From Zhengitettix transpicula (lineage: Eukaryota; Arthropoda; Insecta; Orthoptera; Tetrigidae), in contig JAYJMR010000086.1 of assembly GCA_037074705.1 (NCBI GenBank), positions 48,310 to 112,309 on the forward strand: a stretch of 64,000 bases of DNA, written 5' to 3'. A model generated the notes under the pieces. That model was not told the DNA's origin and did no database searches. It saw nothing but the letters and a program-made list of their open reading frames with translations. The position numbers were made by a program, and so were the translations under genes. This document shows positions 23,556 through 36,474 of this stretch, in pieces. How positions within the stretch are numbered: position 1 is the first letter of the stretch; each line of letters opens with the position of its first letter.

Positions 23556-24734
23556 CGTTTCGACGACAAGTTTGGAATTTCACCAACCAAGATACTAAAA
23601 ATAACAAAGTCTTATTTCATAATAAATGATTCGTTCTTTATAAAAATTACTCAAACCTGCACTTCTAAAATCTTAATCTATTAATATTAATTAATATATG
23701 ATAATATTTCGACGTTTCGACGACAAGTTTGGAATTTCACCAACCAAGAAACTAAAAATAACAAAGTCTTATTTCATAATAAATGATTCGTTCTTTATAA
23801 AAATTACTCAAACCTGCACTTCTAAAACCTTAATCTATTAATATTATTTAATATATGATAATATTTCGACGTTTCGACGACAAGTTTTGAATTTCACCAA
23901 CCAAGAAACTAAAAATAACAAAGTCTTATTTCATAATAAATGATTCGTTCTTTATAAAAATTACTCAAACCTGCACTTCCAAAATCTTAATCTATTAATA
24001 TTAATTAATATATGATAATATTTCGACGTTTCGACGACAAGTTTGGAATTTCACCAACCAAGAAACTAAAAATAACAAAGTCTTATTTCATAATAAATGA
24101 TTCGTTCTTTATAAATATTACTCAAACCTGCACTTCTAAAATCTTAATCTATTAATATTAATTAATATATGATAATATTTCGACGTTTCGACGACAAGTT
24201 TGGAATTTCACCAACCAAGAAACTAAATATAACAAAGTCTTATTTCATAATAAATGATTCGTTCTTTATAAAAATTACTCAAACCTGCACTTCTAAAATC
24301 TTAATCTATTAATATTAATTAATATATGATAATATTTCGACGTTTCGACGACAAGTTTGGAATTTCACCAACCAAGAAACTAAAAATAACAAAGTCTTAT
24401 TTCATATTAAATGATTCGTTCTTTATAAAAATTACTCAAACCTGCACTTCTAAAATCTTAATCTATTAATATTAATTAATATATGATAATATTTTGACGT
24501 TTCGACGACAAGTTTGGAATTTCACCAACCAAGAAACTAAAAATAACAAAGTCTTATTTCATAATAAATGACACGTTCTTTATAAAAATTACTCAAACCT
24601 GCACTTCTAAAATCTTAATCTATTAATATTAATTAATATATGATAATATTTCGACGTTTCGACGACAAGTTTGGAATTTCACCAACCAAGAAACTAAAAA
24701 TAACAAAGTCTTATTTCATAATAAATGATTCGTT

Positions 24735-25370
24735 CTTTATAAAAATTACTCAAACCTGCACTTCTAAAATCTTAATCTATTAATATCAATTAATATATGA
24801 TAATATTTCGACGTTTCGACGACAAGTTTGGAATTTCACCAACCAAGAAACTAAAAAAAACAAAGTCTTATTTCATAATAAATGACACGTTCTTTATAAA
24901 AATTACTCAAACCTGCACTTCTAAAATCTTAATCTATTAATATTAATTAATATCTGATAATAATTCGACGTTTCGACGACAAGTTTGGAATTTCACCAAC
25001 CAAGAAACTAAAAATAACAAAGTCTTATTTCATAATAAATGACACGTTCTTTATAAAAATTACTCAAACCTGCACTTCTAAAATCTTAATCTATTAATAT
25101 TAATTAATATATCGCAATATTTCGACGTTTCGACGACAGGTTTGGAATTTCACCAACCAAGAACCTAAAAATAACAAAGTCTTAATTCATAATAAATGAC
25201 ACTTTCATTATAAAAATTACTTAAACCTGCACTTCTAAAATCTTAATCTATTAATATTAATTAATATATGATAATATTTCGACGTTTCGACGACAAGTTT
25301 GGAATTTCACCAACCAAGAAACTAAAAATAACAAAGTCTTATTTCATAATAAATGACACGTTCTTTATAA
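24735..25370 (+). repeat. 10-monomer-offset duplication, copy 1 (partner 26,305-26,940)
   Basis: TAATATCAAT at 24,781 and CGACGACAGG at 25,131 both recur exactly 1,570 bp downstream (26,351 and 26,701). The shared string of rare variants also includes CTAAAAAAAACAAAG, CTTAATTCATAAT, GACACTTTC and ATTACTTAAACC. Differences such as TTTCATTATAAA near 25,204 against TTTCTTTATAAA show divergence since copying. Flanks differ on both sides. Confidence 0.85.
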
Positions 25371-26304
25371 AAATTACTCAAACCTGCACATCTAAAATAT
25401 TAATCTATTAATATTAATTAATATATCGCAATATTTCGACGTTTCGACGACAAGTTTGGAATTTCACCAACCAAGAAACTAAAAATAACAAAGTCTTATT
25501 TCATAATAAATGACACGTTCTTTATAAAAATTACTCAAACCTGCACTTCTAAAATCTTAATCTATTAATATTAATTAATATATGATAATATTTCGACGTT
25601 TCGACGACAAGTTTGGAATTTCACCAGCCAAGAAACTAAAAATAACAAAGTCTTATTTCATAATAAATGACACGTTCTTTATAAAAATTACTCAAACCTG
25701 CACTTCTAAAATCTTAATCTATTAATATTAATTAATATATGATAATATTTCGACGTTTCGACGACAAGTTTGGAATTTCACCAACCAAGAAACTAAAAAT
25801 AACAAAGTCTTATTTCATAATAAATGACACGTTCTTTACAAAAATTACTCAAACCTGCACTTCTAAAATCTTAATCTATTAATATTAATTAATATATCGC
25901 AATATTTCGACGTTTCGACGACAAGTTTGGAATTTCACCAACCAAGAAACTAAAAATAACAAAGTCTTATTTCATAATAAATGACACGTTCTTTATAAAA
26001 ATTACTCAAACCTGCACTTCTAAAATCTTAATCTATTAATATTAATTAATATATGATAATATTTCGACGTTTCGACGACAAGTTTGGAATTTCACCAACC
26101 AAGAAACTAAAAATAACAAAGTCTTATTTCATAATAAATGACACGTTCTTTATAAAAATTACTCAAACCTGCACTTCTAAAATCTTAATCTATTAATATT
26201 AATTAATATATCGCAATATTTCGACGTTTCGACGACAAGTTTGGAATTTCACCAACCAAGAAACTAAAAATAACAAAGTTTTATTTCATAATAAATGACA
26301 CGTT

Positions 26305-26940
26305 CTTTATAAAAATTACTCAAACCTGCACTTCTAAAATCTTAATCTATTAATATCAATTAATATATGATAATATTTCGACGTTTCGACGACAAGTTTG
26401 GAATTTCACCAACCAAGAAACTAAAAAAAACAAAGTCTTATTTCATAATAAATGACACGTTCTTTATAAAAAATACTCAAACCTGCACTTCTAAAATCTT
26501 AATCTATTAATATTAATTAATATATGATAATATTTCGACGTTTCGACGACAAGTTTGGAATTTCACCAACCAAGAAACTAAAAATAACAAAGTCTTATTT
26601 CATAATAAATGACACGTTCTTTATAAAAATTACTCAAACCTGCACTTCTAAAATCTTAATCTATTAATATTAATTAATATATCGCAATATTTCGACGTTT
26701 CGACGACAGGTTTGGAATTTCACCAACCAAGAAACTAAAAATAACAAAGTCTTAATTCATAATAAATGACACTTTCTTTATAAAAATTACTTAAACCTGC
26801 ACTTCTAAAATCTTAATCTATTAATATTAATTAATATATGATAATATTTCGACGTTTCGACGACAAGTTTGGAATTTCACCAACCAAGAAACTAAAATTA
26901 ACAAAGTCTTATTTCATAATAAATGACACGTTCTTTATAA
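26305..26940 (+). repeat. 10-monomer-offset duplication, copy 2 (partner 24,735-25,370)
   Basis: This is the second copy of the four-monomer set marked by TAATATCAAT and CGACGACAGG. It ends near 26,940, where an extra T (AAATTTACTC) and a lost base (ATATTATTAAT near 26,985) appear in this copy only. The 1,570-bp distance equals that of unrelated duplications elsewhere in the window. Confidence 0.85.
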
Positions 26941-29169
26941 AAATTTACTCAAACCTGCACTTCTAAAATCTTATTCTATTAATATTATTAATATATCGCA
27001 ATATTTCGACGTTTCGACGACAAGTTTGGAATTTCACCAACCAAGAAACTAAAAATAACAAAGTCTTATTTCATAATAAATGACACGTTCTTTATAAAAA
27101 TTACTCAAACCTGCACTTCTAAAATCTTAATCTATTAATATTAATTAATATATCGCAATATTTCGACGTTTCGACGTCAAGTTTGGAATTTCACCAACCA
27201 AGAAACTAAAAATAACAAAGTCGTATTTCATAATAAATGACACGTTCTTTATAAAAATTACTCAAACCTGCACTTCTAAAATCTTAATCTATTAATATTA
27301 ATTAATATATCGCAATATTTCGACGTTTCGACGACAAGTTTGGAATTTCACCAACAAAGAAACTAAAAATAACAAAGTCTTATTTCATAATAAATGACAC
27401 GTTCTTTATAAAAATTACTCAGACCTGCACTTCTAAAATCTTAATCTATTAATATTAATTAATATATGATAATATTTCGACGTTTCGACGACAAGTTTGG
27501 AATTTCACCAACCAAGAAACTAAAAATAACAAAGTCTTATTTCATAATAAATGACACGTTCTTTATAAAAATTACTCAAACCTGCACTTCTTAAATCTTA
27601 ATCTATTAATATTAATTAATATATGATAATATTTCGACGTTTCGACGACAAGTTTGGAATTTCACCAACCAAGAAACTAAAAATAACAAAGTCTTATTTC
27701 ATAATAAATGACACGTTCTTTATAAAAATTACTCAAACCTGCACTTCTAAAATTTTAATCTATTAATAATAATTAATATATCGCAATATTTCGACGTTTC
27801 GACGACAAGTTTGGAATTTCACCAACCAAGAAACTAAAAATAACAAAGTCTTATTTCATAATAAATGACACGTTCTTTATAAAAATTACTCAAACCTGCA
27901 CTTCTAAAATCTTAATCTATTAATATTAATTAATATATGATAATATTTCGACGTTTCGACGACAAGTTTGGAATTTCACCAACCAAGAACTAAAAATAAC
28001 AAAGTCTTATTTCATAATAAATGACACGTTCTTTATAAAAATTATTCAAACCTGCACTTCTAAAATCTTAATCTATTAATATAATTAATATATCGCAATA
28101 TTTCGACGTTTCGACGACAAGTTTGGAATTTCACCAACCAAGAAACTAAAAATAACAAAGTCTTATTTCATAATAAATGACACGTTCTTTATAAAAATTA
28201 TTTAAACCTGCACTTCTAAAATCTTAATCTATTAATATTAATTAATATATGATAATATTTCGACGTTTCGACGACAAGTTTGGAATTTCACCAACCAAGA
28301 AACTAAAAATAACAAATTCTTATTTCATAATAAATGACACGTTCTTTATAAAAATTACTCAAACCTGCACTTCTAAAATCTTAATCTATTAATATTAATT
28401 AATATATGATAATATTTCGACGTTTCGACGACAAGTTTGGAATTTCACCAACCAAGAAACTAAAAATAACAAAGTCTTATTTCATAATAAATGACACGTT
28501 CTTTATAAAAATTACTCAAACATGCACTTCTAAAATCTTAATCTATTAATATTAATTAATATATCGCAATATTTCGACGTTTCGACGACAAGTTTGGAAT
28601 TTCACCAACCAAGAAACTAAAAATAACAAAGTCTTATTTCATAATAAATGACACGTTCTTTATAAAAATTACTCAAACCTGCACTTTTAAAATCATAATC
28701 TATTAATATTAATTAATATATCGCAATATTTCGACGTTTCGACGATAAGTTAGGAATTTCACCAACCAAGAAACTAAAAATAACAAAGTCTTATTTCATA
28801 ATAAATGACACGTTCTTTATAAAAATTACTCAAACCTGCACTTCTAAAATCTTAATCTATTAATATTAATTAATATATGATAATATTTCGACGTTTCGAC
28901 GACAAGTTTGGAATTTCACCAACCAAGAATCTATAAATAACAAAGTCTTATTTCATAATAAATGACACGTTCTTTATAAAAATTACTCAAACCAGCACTT
29001 CTAAAATCTTAATCTATTAATATAATTAATATATCGCAATATTTTGACGTTTCGACGACAAGTTTACAATTTCACCAACTAAGAAACTAAAAATAACAAA
29101 TTATGATTTCATAATAAATGACACGTTCTTTATAAAAATTACTCAAACCTGCACTTCTAAAATCTTAAT

Positions 29170-32100
29170 CTATTAATATAATTAATATATCGCAATATTT
29201 CGACGTTTCGACGACAAGTTTGGAATTTCACCAACCAAGAAACTAAAAATAACAAAGTCTTATTTCATAATAAATGACACGTTCTTTATAAAAATTACTC
29301 AAACCTGCACTTCTAAAATCTTAATCTATTAATATTAATTAATATATGAAAATATTTCGACGTTTCGACGACAAGTTTGGAATTTCACCAACCAAGAAAC
29401 TAAAAATAACAAAGTCTTATTCCATAATAAATGACACGTTCTTTATAAAAATTACTCAAACCTGCACTTCTAAAATCTTAATCTATTAATATTAATTAAT
29501 ATATGAAAATATTTCGACGTTTCGACGACAAGTTTGGAATTTCACCAACCAAGAAACTAAAAATAACAAAGTCTTATTTCATAATAAATGACACGTTCTT
29601 TATAAAAATTACTCAAACCTGCACTTCTAAAATCTTAATCTATTAATACTAATTAATATATTGTAATATTTCGACGTTTCGACGACAAGTTTGGAATTTC
29701 ACCAACCAAGAATCTATAAATAACAAAGTCTTATTTCATAATAAATGACACGTTCTTTATGAAAATTACTCAAACCTGCACTTCTAAAATCTTAATCTAT
29801 TAATATTAATTAATATATGAAAATATTTCGACGTTTCGACGACAAGTTTGGAATTTCACCAACCAAGAAACTAAAAATAACAAAGTCTTATTTCATAATA
29901 AATGACACGTTCTTTATAAAAATTACTCAAACCTGCACTTCTAAAATCTTAATCTATTAATATTAATTAATATATCGCAATATTTCGACGTTTCGACGAC
30001 AAGTTTGGAATTTCACCAACCAAGAAACTAAAAATAACAAAGTCTTATTTCATAATAAATGACACGTTCTTTATAAAAATTACTCAAACCTGCACTTCTA
30101 AAATCTTAATCTATTAATATAATTAATATATCGCAATATTTCGACGTTTCGACGACAAGTTTGAAATTTCACCAACCAAGAAACTAAAAATAACAAAGTC
30201 ATATTTCATAATAAATGACACGTTCTTTATGAAAATTACTCAAACCTGCACTTCTAAAATCTTAATCTATTAATATTAATTAATATATGTAAATATTTCG
30301 ACGTTTCGACGACATGTTTGGAATTTCACCAACCAAGAAACTAAAAATAACAAAGTCTTATTTCATAATAAATGACACGTTCTTTATAAAAATTACTCAA
30401 ACCTGCACTTCTAAAATCTTAATCTATTAATACTAATTAATATATCGTAATATTTCGACGTTTCGACGACAAGTTTGGAATTTCACCAACCAAGAATCTA
30501 TAAATAACAAAGTCTTATTTCATAATAAATGACACGTTCTTTATGAAAATTACTCAAACCTGCACTTCTAAAATCTTAATCTATTAATATTAATTAATAT
30601 ATGAAAATATTTCGACGTTTCGACGACAAGTTTGGAATTTCACCAACCAAGAATCTATAAATAACAAAGTCTTATTTCATAATAAATGACTCGTTCTTTA
30701 TAAAAATTTTTTAAACCAGCACTTCTAAAATCTTAATCTATTAATACTAATTAATATATCGTAATATTTCGACGTTTCGAAGACAAGTTTGGAATTACAC
30801 CAACCAAGAATCTTCAAATAACAAAGTCTTATTCCATAATAAATGACTCGTTCTTTATAAAAATTACTCAAACCAGCACTTCTAAAATCTTAATCTATTA
30901 ATATTAATTAATATATCGTAATATTTCGACGTTTCGACGACAAGTTTGGAATTTCACCAACCAAGAATCTTCAAATAACAAAGTCTTATTTCATAATAAA
31001 TGACTCGTTCTTTTTAAAAATTACTCAAACCTGCACTTCTAAAATCTTAAACTATTAATATTAATTAATAAATGATAATATTTCGACGTTTCGACGACAA
31101 GTTTGGAATTTCACCAACCAAGAATCTTCAAATAACAAAGTCTTATTTCATAATAAATGACTCGTTCTTTTTTAAAATTAGTCAAACCTGCACTTCTAAA
31201 TCTTAAACTATTAATATTAATTAATAAATGATAATATTTCGACGTTTCGACGACAAGTTTGGAATTTCACCAACCAAGAATCTTCAAATAACAAAGTCTT
31301 ATTTCATAATAAATGACTCGTTCTTTATAAAAAATAGTCAAACCTGCACTTCTAAAATCTTAATCTATTAATATTAATTAGTATATCGTAATATTTCGAC
31401 GTTTCGACGACAAGTTTGGAATTTCACCAACCAAGAATCTTCAAATAACAAAGTCTTATTTCATAATAAATGACTCGTTCTTTATAAAAATTACTCAAAC
31501 CACCACTTCTAAAATCTTAATCTATTAATATTTATTAATATATCAAAATATTTCGAAGTTTCGACGACAAGTTTGGAATTTCACCAACCAAGAATCTTCA
31601 ATAAACAAAGTCTTATTTCATAATAAATGACTCGTTCTTTATAAAAATTAGTCAAACCTGCAGTTCTAAAATCTTAATCTATTAATACTAATTAATATAT
31701 CGCAATATTTCGACGTTTCGACGACAAGTTTGGAATTTCACCAACCAAGAAACTAAAAATAACAAAGTCTTATTTCATAATAAATGACACGTTCTTTATA
31801 AAAATTACTCAAACCCGCACTTCTAAAATCTTAATCTATTAATATTAATTAGTATATCGCAATATTTCGACGTTTCGACGACAAGTTTGGAATTTCACCA
31901 ACCAAGAATCTTCAAATAACAAAGTCTTATTTCATAATAAATGACTCGTTCTTTATAAAAATTACTCAAACCAGCACTTCTAAAATCTTAATCTATTAAT
32001 ACTAATTAATATATCGTAATATTTCGACGTTTCGACGACAAGTTTGGAATTTCACCAACCAAGAATCTTCAAATAACAAAGTCTTATTTCATGATAAATG

Positions 32101-32775
32101 ACTCGTTCTTTTTAAAAATTACTCAAACCTGCACTTCTAAAATCTTAAACTATTAATATTAATTAATAAATGATAATATTTCGACGTTTCGACGACAAGT
32201 TTGGAATTTCACCAACCAAGAATCTTCAAATAACAAAGTCTTATTTCATAATAAATGACTCGTTCTTTTTAAAAATTAGTCAAACCTGCACTTCTAAAAT
32301 CTTAAACTATTAATATTAATTAATAAATGATAATATTTCGACGTTTCGACGACAAGTTTGGAATTTCACCAACCAAGAATCTTCAAATAACAAAGTCTTA
32401 TTTCATAATATACTACTCGTTCCTTATAAAAATTACTCAAACCAGCACTTCTAAAATCTTAATCTATTAATATTAATTAATATATCCCAATATTTCGACG
32501 TTTCGACGACAAGTTTGGAATTTCACCAACCAAGAATCTTCAAATAACAAAGTCTTATTTCATAATAAATGACTCGTTCTTTATAAAAATTAGTCAAACC
32601 TGCACTTCTAAAATCTTAATCTATTAATACTAATTAATATATCCCAATATTTCGACGTTTCGACGACAAGTTTGGAATTTCACCAACCAAGAATCTTCAA
32701 ATAACAAAGTCTTATTTCATAATAAATGACTCGTTCTTTATAAAAATTAGTCAAACCTGCACTTCTAAAATCTTA
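29170..32775 (+). repeat. 23-monomer tandem duplication, copy 1 (partner 32,778-36,385)
   Basis: A 3,608-bp unit (23 monomers minus 3 bp of small deletions) is repeated directly. Shared private markers are TTATTCCATAAT (29,418), GACATGTTTGG (30,311), the T-run variant of TTATAAAAATT before AAACCAGC (30,701-30,718), CTTCTAAATCTTAAAC one base short (near 31,198), CAAACCACCAC (near 31,497) and CTTCAATAAACAAAG (near 31,597). Because the copy length equals the offset, this is a clean tandem step. The left junction lies at about 29,130-29,175. Confidence 0.9.
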
Positions 32776-32777
32776 AT

Positions 32778-35700
32778 CTATTAATATAATTAATATATCG
32801 CAATATTTCGACGTTTCGACGACAAGTTTGGAATTTCACCAACCAAGAAACTAAAAATAACAAAGTCTTATTTCATAATAAATGACACGTTCTTTATAAA
32901 AATTACTCAAACCTGCACTTCTAAAATCTTAATCTATTAATATTAATTAATATATGAAAATATTTCGACGTTTCGACGACAAGTTTGGAATTTCACCAAC
33001 CAAGAAACTAAAAATAACAAAGTCTTATTCCATAATAAATGACACGTTCTTTATAAAAATTACTCAAACCTGCACTTCTAAAATCTTAATCTATTAATAT
33101 TAATTAATATATGAAAATATTTCGACGTTTCGACGACAAGTTTGGAATTTCACCAACCAAGAAACTAAAAATAACAAAGTCTTATTTCATAATAAATGAC
33201 ACGTTCTTTATAAAAATTACTCAAACCTGCACTTCTAAAATCTTAATCTATTAATACTAATTAATATATTGTAATATTTCGACGTTTCGACGACAAGTTT
33301 GGAATTTCACCAACCAAGAATCTATAAATAACAAAGTCTTATTTCATAATAAATGACACGTTCTTTATGAAAATTACTCAAACCTGCACTTCTAAAATCT
33401 TAATCTATTAATATTAATTAATATATGAAAATATTTCGACGTTTCGACGACAAGTTTGGAATTTCACCAACCAAGAAACTAAAAATAACAAAGTCTTATT
33501 TCATAATAAATGACACGTTCTTTATAAAAATTACTCAAACCTGCACTTCTAAAATCTTAATCTATTAATATTAATTAATATATCGCAATATTTCGACGTT
33601 TCGACGACAAGTTTGGAATTTCACCAACCAAGAAACTAAAAATAACAAAGTCTTATTTCATAAAAAATGACACGTTCTTTATAAAAATTACTCAAACCTG
33701 CACTTCTAAAATCTTAATCTATTAATATAATTAATATATCGCAATATTTCGACGTTTCGACGACAAGTTTGAAATTTCACCAACCAAGAAACTAAAAATA
33801 ACAAAGTCTTATTTCATAATAAATGACACGTTCTTTATGAAAATTACTCAAACCTGCACTTCTAAAATCTTAATCTATTAATATTAATTAATATATGTAA
33901 ATATTTCGACGTTTCGACGACATGTTTGGAATTTCACCAACCAAGAAACTAAAAATAACAAAGTCTTATTTCATAATAAATGACACGTTCTTTATAAAAA
34001 TTACTCAAACCTGCACTTCTAAAATCTTAATCTATTAATACTAATTAATATATCGTAATATTTCGACGTTTCGACGACAAGTTTGGAATTTCACCAACCA
34101 AGAATCTATAAATAACAAAGTCTTATTTCATAATAAATGACACGTTCTTTATGAAAATTACTCAAACCTGCACTTCTAAAATCTAAATCTATTAATATTA
34201 ATTAATATATGAAAATATTTCGACGTTTCGACGACAAGTTTGGAATTTCACCAACCAAGAATCTATAAATAACAAAGTCTTATTTCATAATAAATGACTC
34301 GTTCTTTATAAAATTTTTTTAAACCAGCACTTCTAAAATCTTAATCTATTAATACTAATTAATATATCGTAATATTTCGACGTTTCGAAGACAAGTTTGG
34401 AATTACACCAACCAAGAATCTTCAAATAACAAAGTCTTATTCCATAATAAATGACTCGTTCTTTATAAAAATTACTCCAACCAGCACTTCTAAAATCTTA
34501 ATCTATTAATATTAATTAATATATCGTAATATTTCGACGTTTCGACGACAAGTTTGGAATTTCACCAACCAAGAATCTTCAAATAACAAAGTCTTATTTC
34601 ATAATAAATGACTCGTTCTTTTTAAAAATTACTCAAACCTGCACTTCTAAAATCTTAAACTATTAATATTAATTAATAAATGATAATATTTCGACGTTTC
34701 GACGACAAGTTTGGAATTTCACCAACCAAGAATCTTCAAATAACAAAGTCTTATTTCATAATAAATGACTCGTTCTTTTTTAAAATTAGTCAAACCTGCA
34801 CTTCTAAATCTTAAACTATTAATATTAATTAATAAATGATAATATTTCGACGTTTCGACGACAAGTTTGGAATTTCACCAACCAAGAATCTTCAAATAAC
34901 AAAGTCTTATTTCATAATAAATGACTCGTTCTTTATAAAAAATAGTCAAACCTGCACTTCTAAAATCTTAATCTATTAATATTAATTAGTATATCGTAAT
35001 ATTTCGACGTTTCGACGACAAGTTTGGAATTTCACCAACCAAGAATCTTCAAATAACAAAGTCTTATTTCATAATAAATGACTCGTTCTTTATAAAAATT
35101 ACTCAAACCACCACTTCTAAAATCTTAATCTATTAATATTTATTAATATATCAAAATATTTCGACGTTTCGACGACAAGTTTGGAATTTCACCAACCAAG
35201 AATCTTCAATAAACAAAGTCTTATTTCATAATAAATGACTCGTTCTTTATAAAAATTAGTCAAACCTGCAGTTCTAAAATCTTAATCTATTAATACTAAT
35301 TAATATATCGCAATATTTCGACGTTTCGACGACAAGTTTGGAATTTCACCAACCAAGAAACTAAAAATAACAAAGTCTTATTTCATAATAAATGACACGT
35401 TCTTTATAAAAATTACTCAAACCCGCACTTCTAAAATCTTAATCTATTAATATTAATTAATATATCGCAATATTTCGACGTTTCGACGACAAGTTTGGAA
35501 TTTCACCAAACAAGAATCTTCAAATAACAAAGTCTTATTTCATAATAAATGACTCGTTCTTTATAAAAATTACTCAAACCAGCACTTCTAAAATCTTAAT
35601 CTATTAATACTAATTAATATATCGTAATATTTCGACGTTTCGACGACAAGTTTGGAATTTCACCAACCAAGAATCTTCAAATAACAAAGTCTTATTTCAT

Positions 35701-36385
35701 AATAAATGACTCGTTCTTTTTAAAAATTACTCAAACCTGCACTTCTAAAATCTTAAACTATTAATATTAATTAATAAATGATAATATTTCGACGTTTCGA
35801 CGACAAGTTTGGAATTTCACCAACCAAGAATCTTCAAATAACAAAGTCTTATTTCATAATAAATGACTCGTTCTTTTTAAAAATTAGTCAAACCTGCACT
35901 TCTAAAATCTTAAACTATTAATATTAATTAATAAATGATAATATTTCGACGTTTCGACGACAAGTTTGGAATTTCACCAACCAAGAATCTTCAAATAACA
36001 AAGTCTTATTTCATAATATATGACTCGTTCCTTATAAAAATTACTCAAACCAGCACTTCTAAAATCTTAATCTATTTATATTAATTAATATATCCCAATA
36101 TTTCGACGTTTCGACGACAAGTTTGGAATTTCACCAACCAAGAATCTTCAAATAACAAAGTCTTATTTCATAATAAATGACTCGTTCTTTATAAAAATTA
36201 GTCAAACCTGCACTTCTAAAATCTTAATCTGTTAATACTAATTAATATATCCCAATATTTCGACGTTTCGACGACAAGTTTGGAATTTCACCAACCAAGA
36301 ATCTTCAAATAACAAAGTCTTATTTCATAATAAATGACTCGTTCTTTATAAAAATTAGTCAAACCTGCACTTCTAAAATCTTAAT
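32778..36385 (+). repeat. 23-monomer tandem duplication, copy 2 (partner 29,170-32,775)
   Basis: All the markers of copy 1 recur 3,608 bp later: TCCAT at 33,029, GACATG at 33,919, AAACCAGC at 34,321, the short CTTCTAAATC monomer near 34,801 and CAAACCACCAC near 35,104. Differences are few: CATAAAAAATGACACG near 33,660, CTAAATCTATT near 34,184, CTCCAACCAGC near 34,476, ACCAAACAAG near 35,506. The private ATACTACTCGTTCC of copy 1 (near 32,409) is ATATGACTCGTTCC here. Confidence 0.9.
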
Positions 36386-36474
36386 CTATTAATACTAATT
36401 AATATATCCCAATATTTCGACGTTTCGACGACAAGTTTGGAATTTCACCAACCAAGAATCTTCAAATAACAAAG
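34905..36474 (+). repeat. 10-monomer tandem duplication, copy 1 (partner 36,475-38,044)
   Basis: AATAGTC at 34,941 and CAAACCACCAC near 35,104 recur 1,570 bp downstream at 36,511 and near 36,674. The block includes the TTTAAAAATTAGTC, AAATGATAAT and ATATGACTCGTTCC monomers. The copies differ by only a few bases, for instance AATCTATTTATATT near 36,070 and AATCTGTTAATAC near 36,227 in this copy. As this block overlaps the end of the 23-monomer copy 2, the 10-monomer step happened after the 23-monomer one. Confidence 0.88.

Larger units (their letters stand above)
18780..23560 (+). repeat. Domain V: mesh of overlapping duplications, C/D-type
   Basis: C- and D-type monomers with GATTCG mix here with GATAC and TCTAAAAATAA units. 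Several private markers occur twice at different offsets: ATACATGATAAT at 18,967 and 21,178 (2,211 bp), ATAAACCAGTC at about 21,400 and 22,660 (1,259 bp), TTTATAAAAAAATA near 20,030 and 21,430, and TTCGGCAAC near 19,305, 20,257, 21,352, 21,829 and 22,613. The inconsistent offsets mean that several exchanges overlapped. This domain holds the greatest density of length changes: fourteen 159-bp monomers, three poly-A extensions, one 8-bp loss and several 1-bp changes. Confidence 0.75.
23560..30640 (+). repeat. Domain VI: C-type monomers with ATGATAAT / ATCGCAAT endings
   Basis: Nearly all monomers carry ACTAAAAATAAC. From about 24,540 the GATTCG site becomes GACACG. The variable site after the dyad reads ATGATAAT in most units up to about 25,100, then alternates with ATCGCAAT to about 28,900 in a partly two-monomer rhythm. 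It changes to ATGAAAAT after 29,340. Five monomers lack one T in the dyad (near 28,080, 29,020, 29,173 and 30,120) or have a related loss (26,985). Private markers include a degenerate monomer near 29,060-29,110 (GTTTACAATTTC, CCAACTAAG, AAATTATGATTTC). Confidence 0.8.

Noticed and set aside
30695..30720. T-run TAAAAATTTTTTAAACC (also near 34,303) as a Pol III terminator
   Set aside because: It is a substitution variant of the usual TAAAAATTACTCAAACC in one monomer and its duplicate, with no RNA gene upstream.
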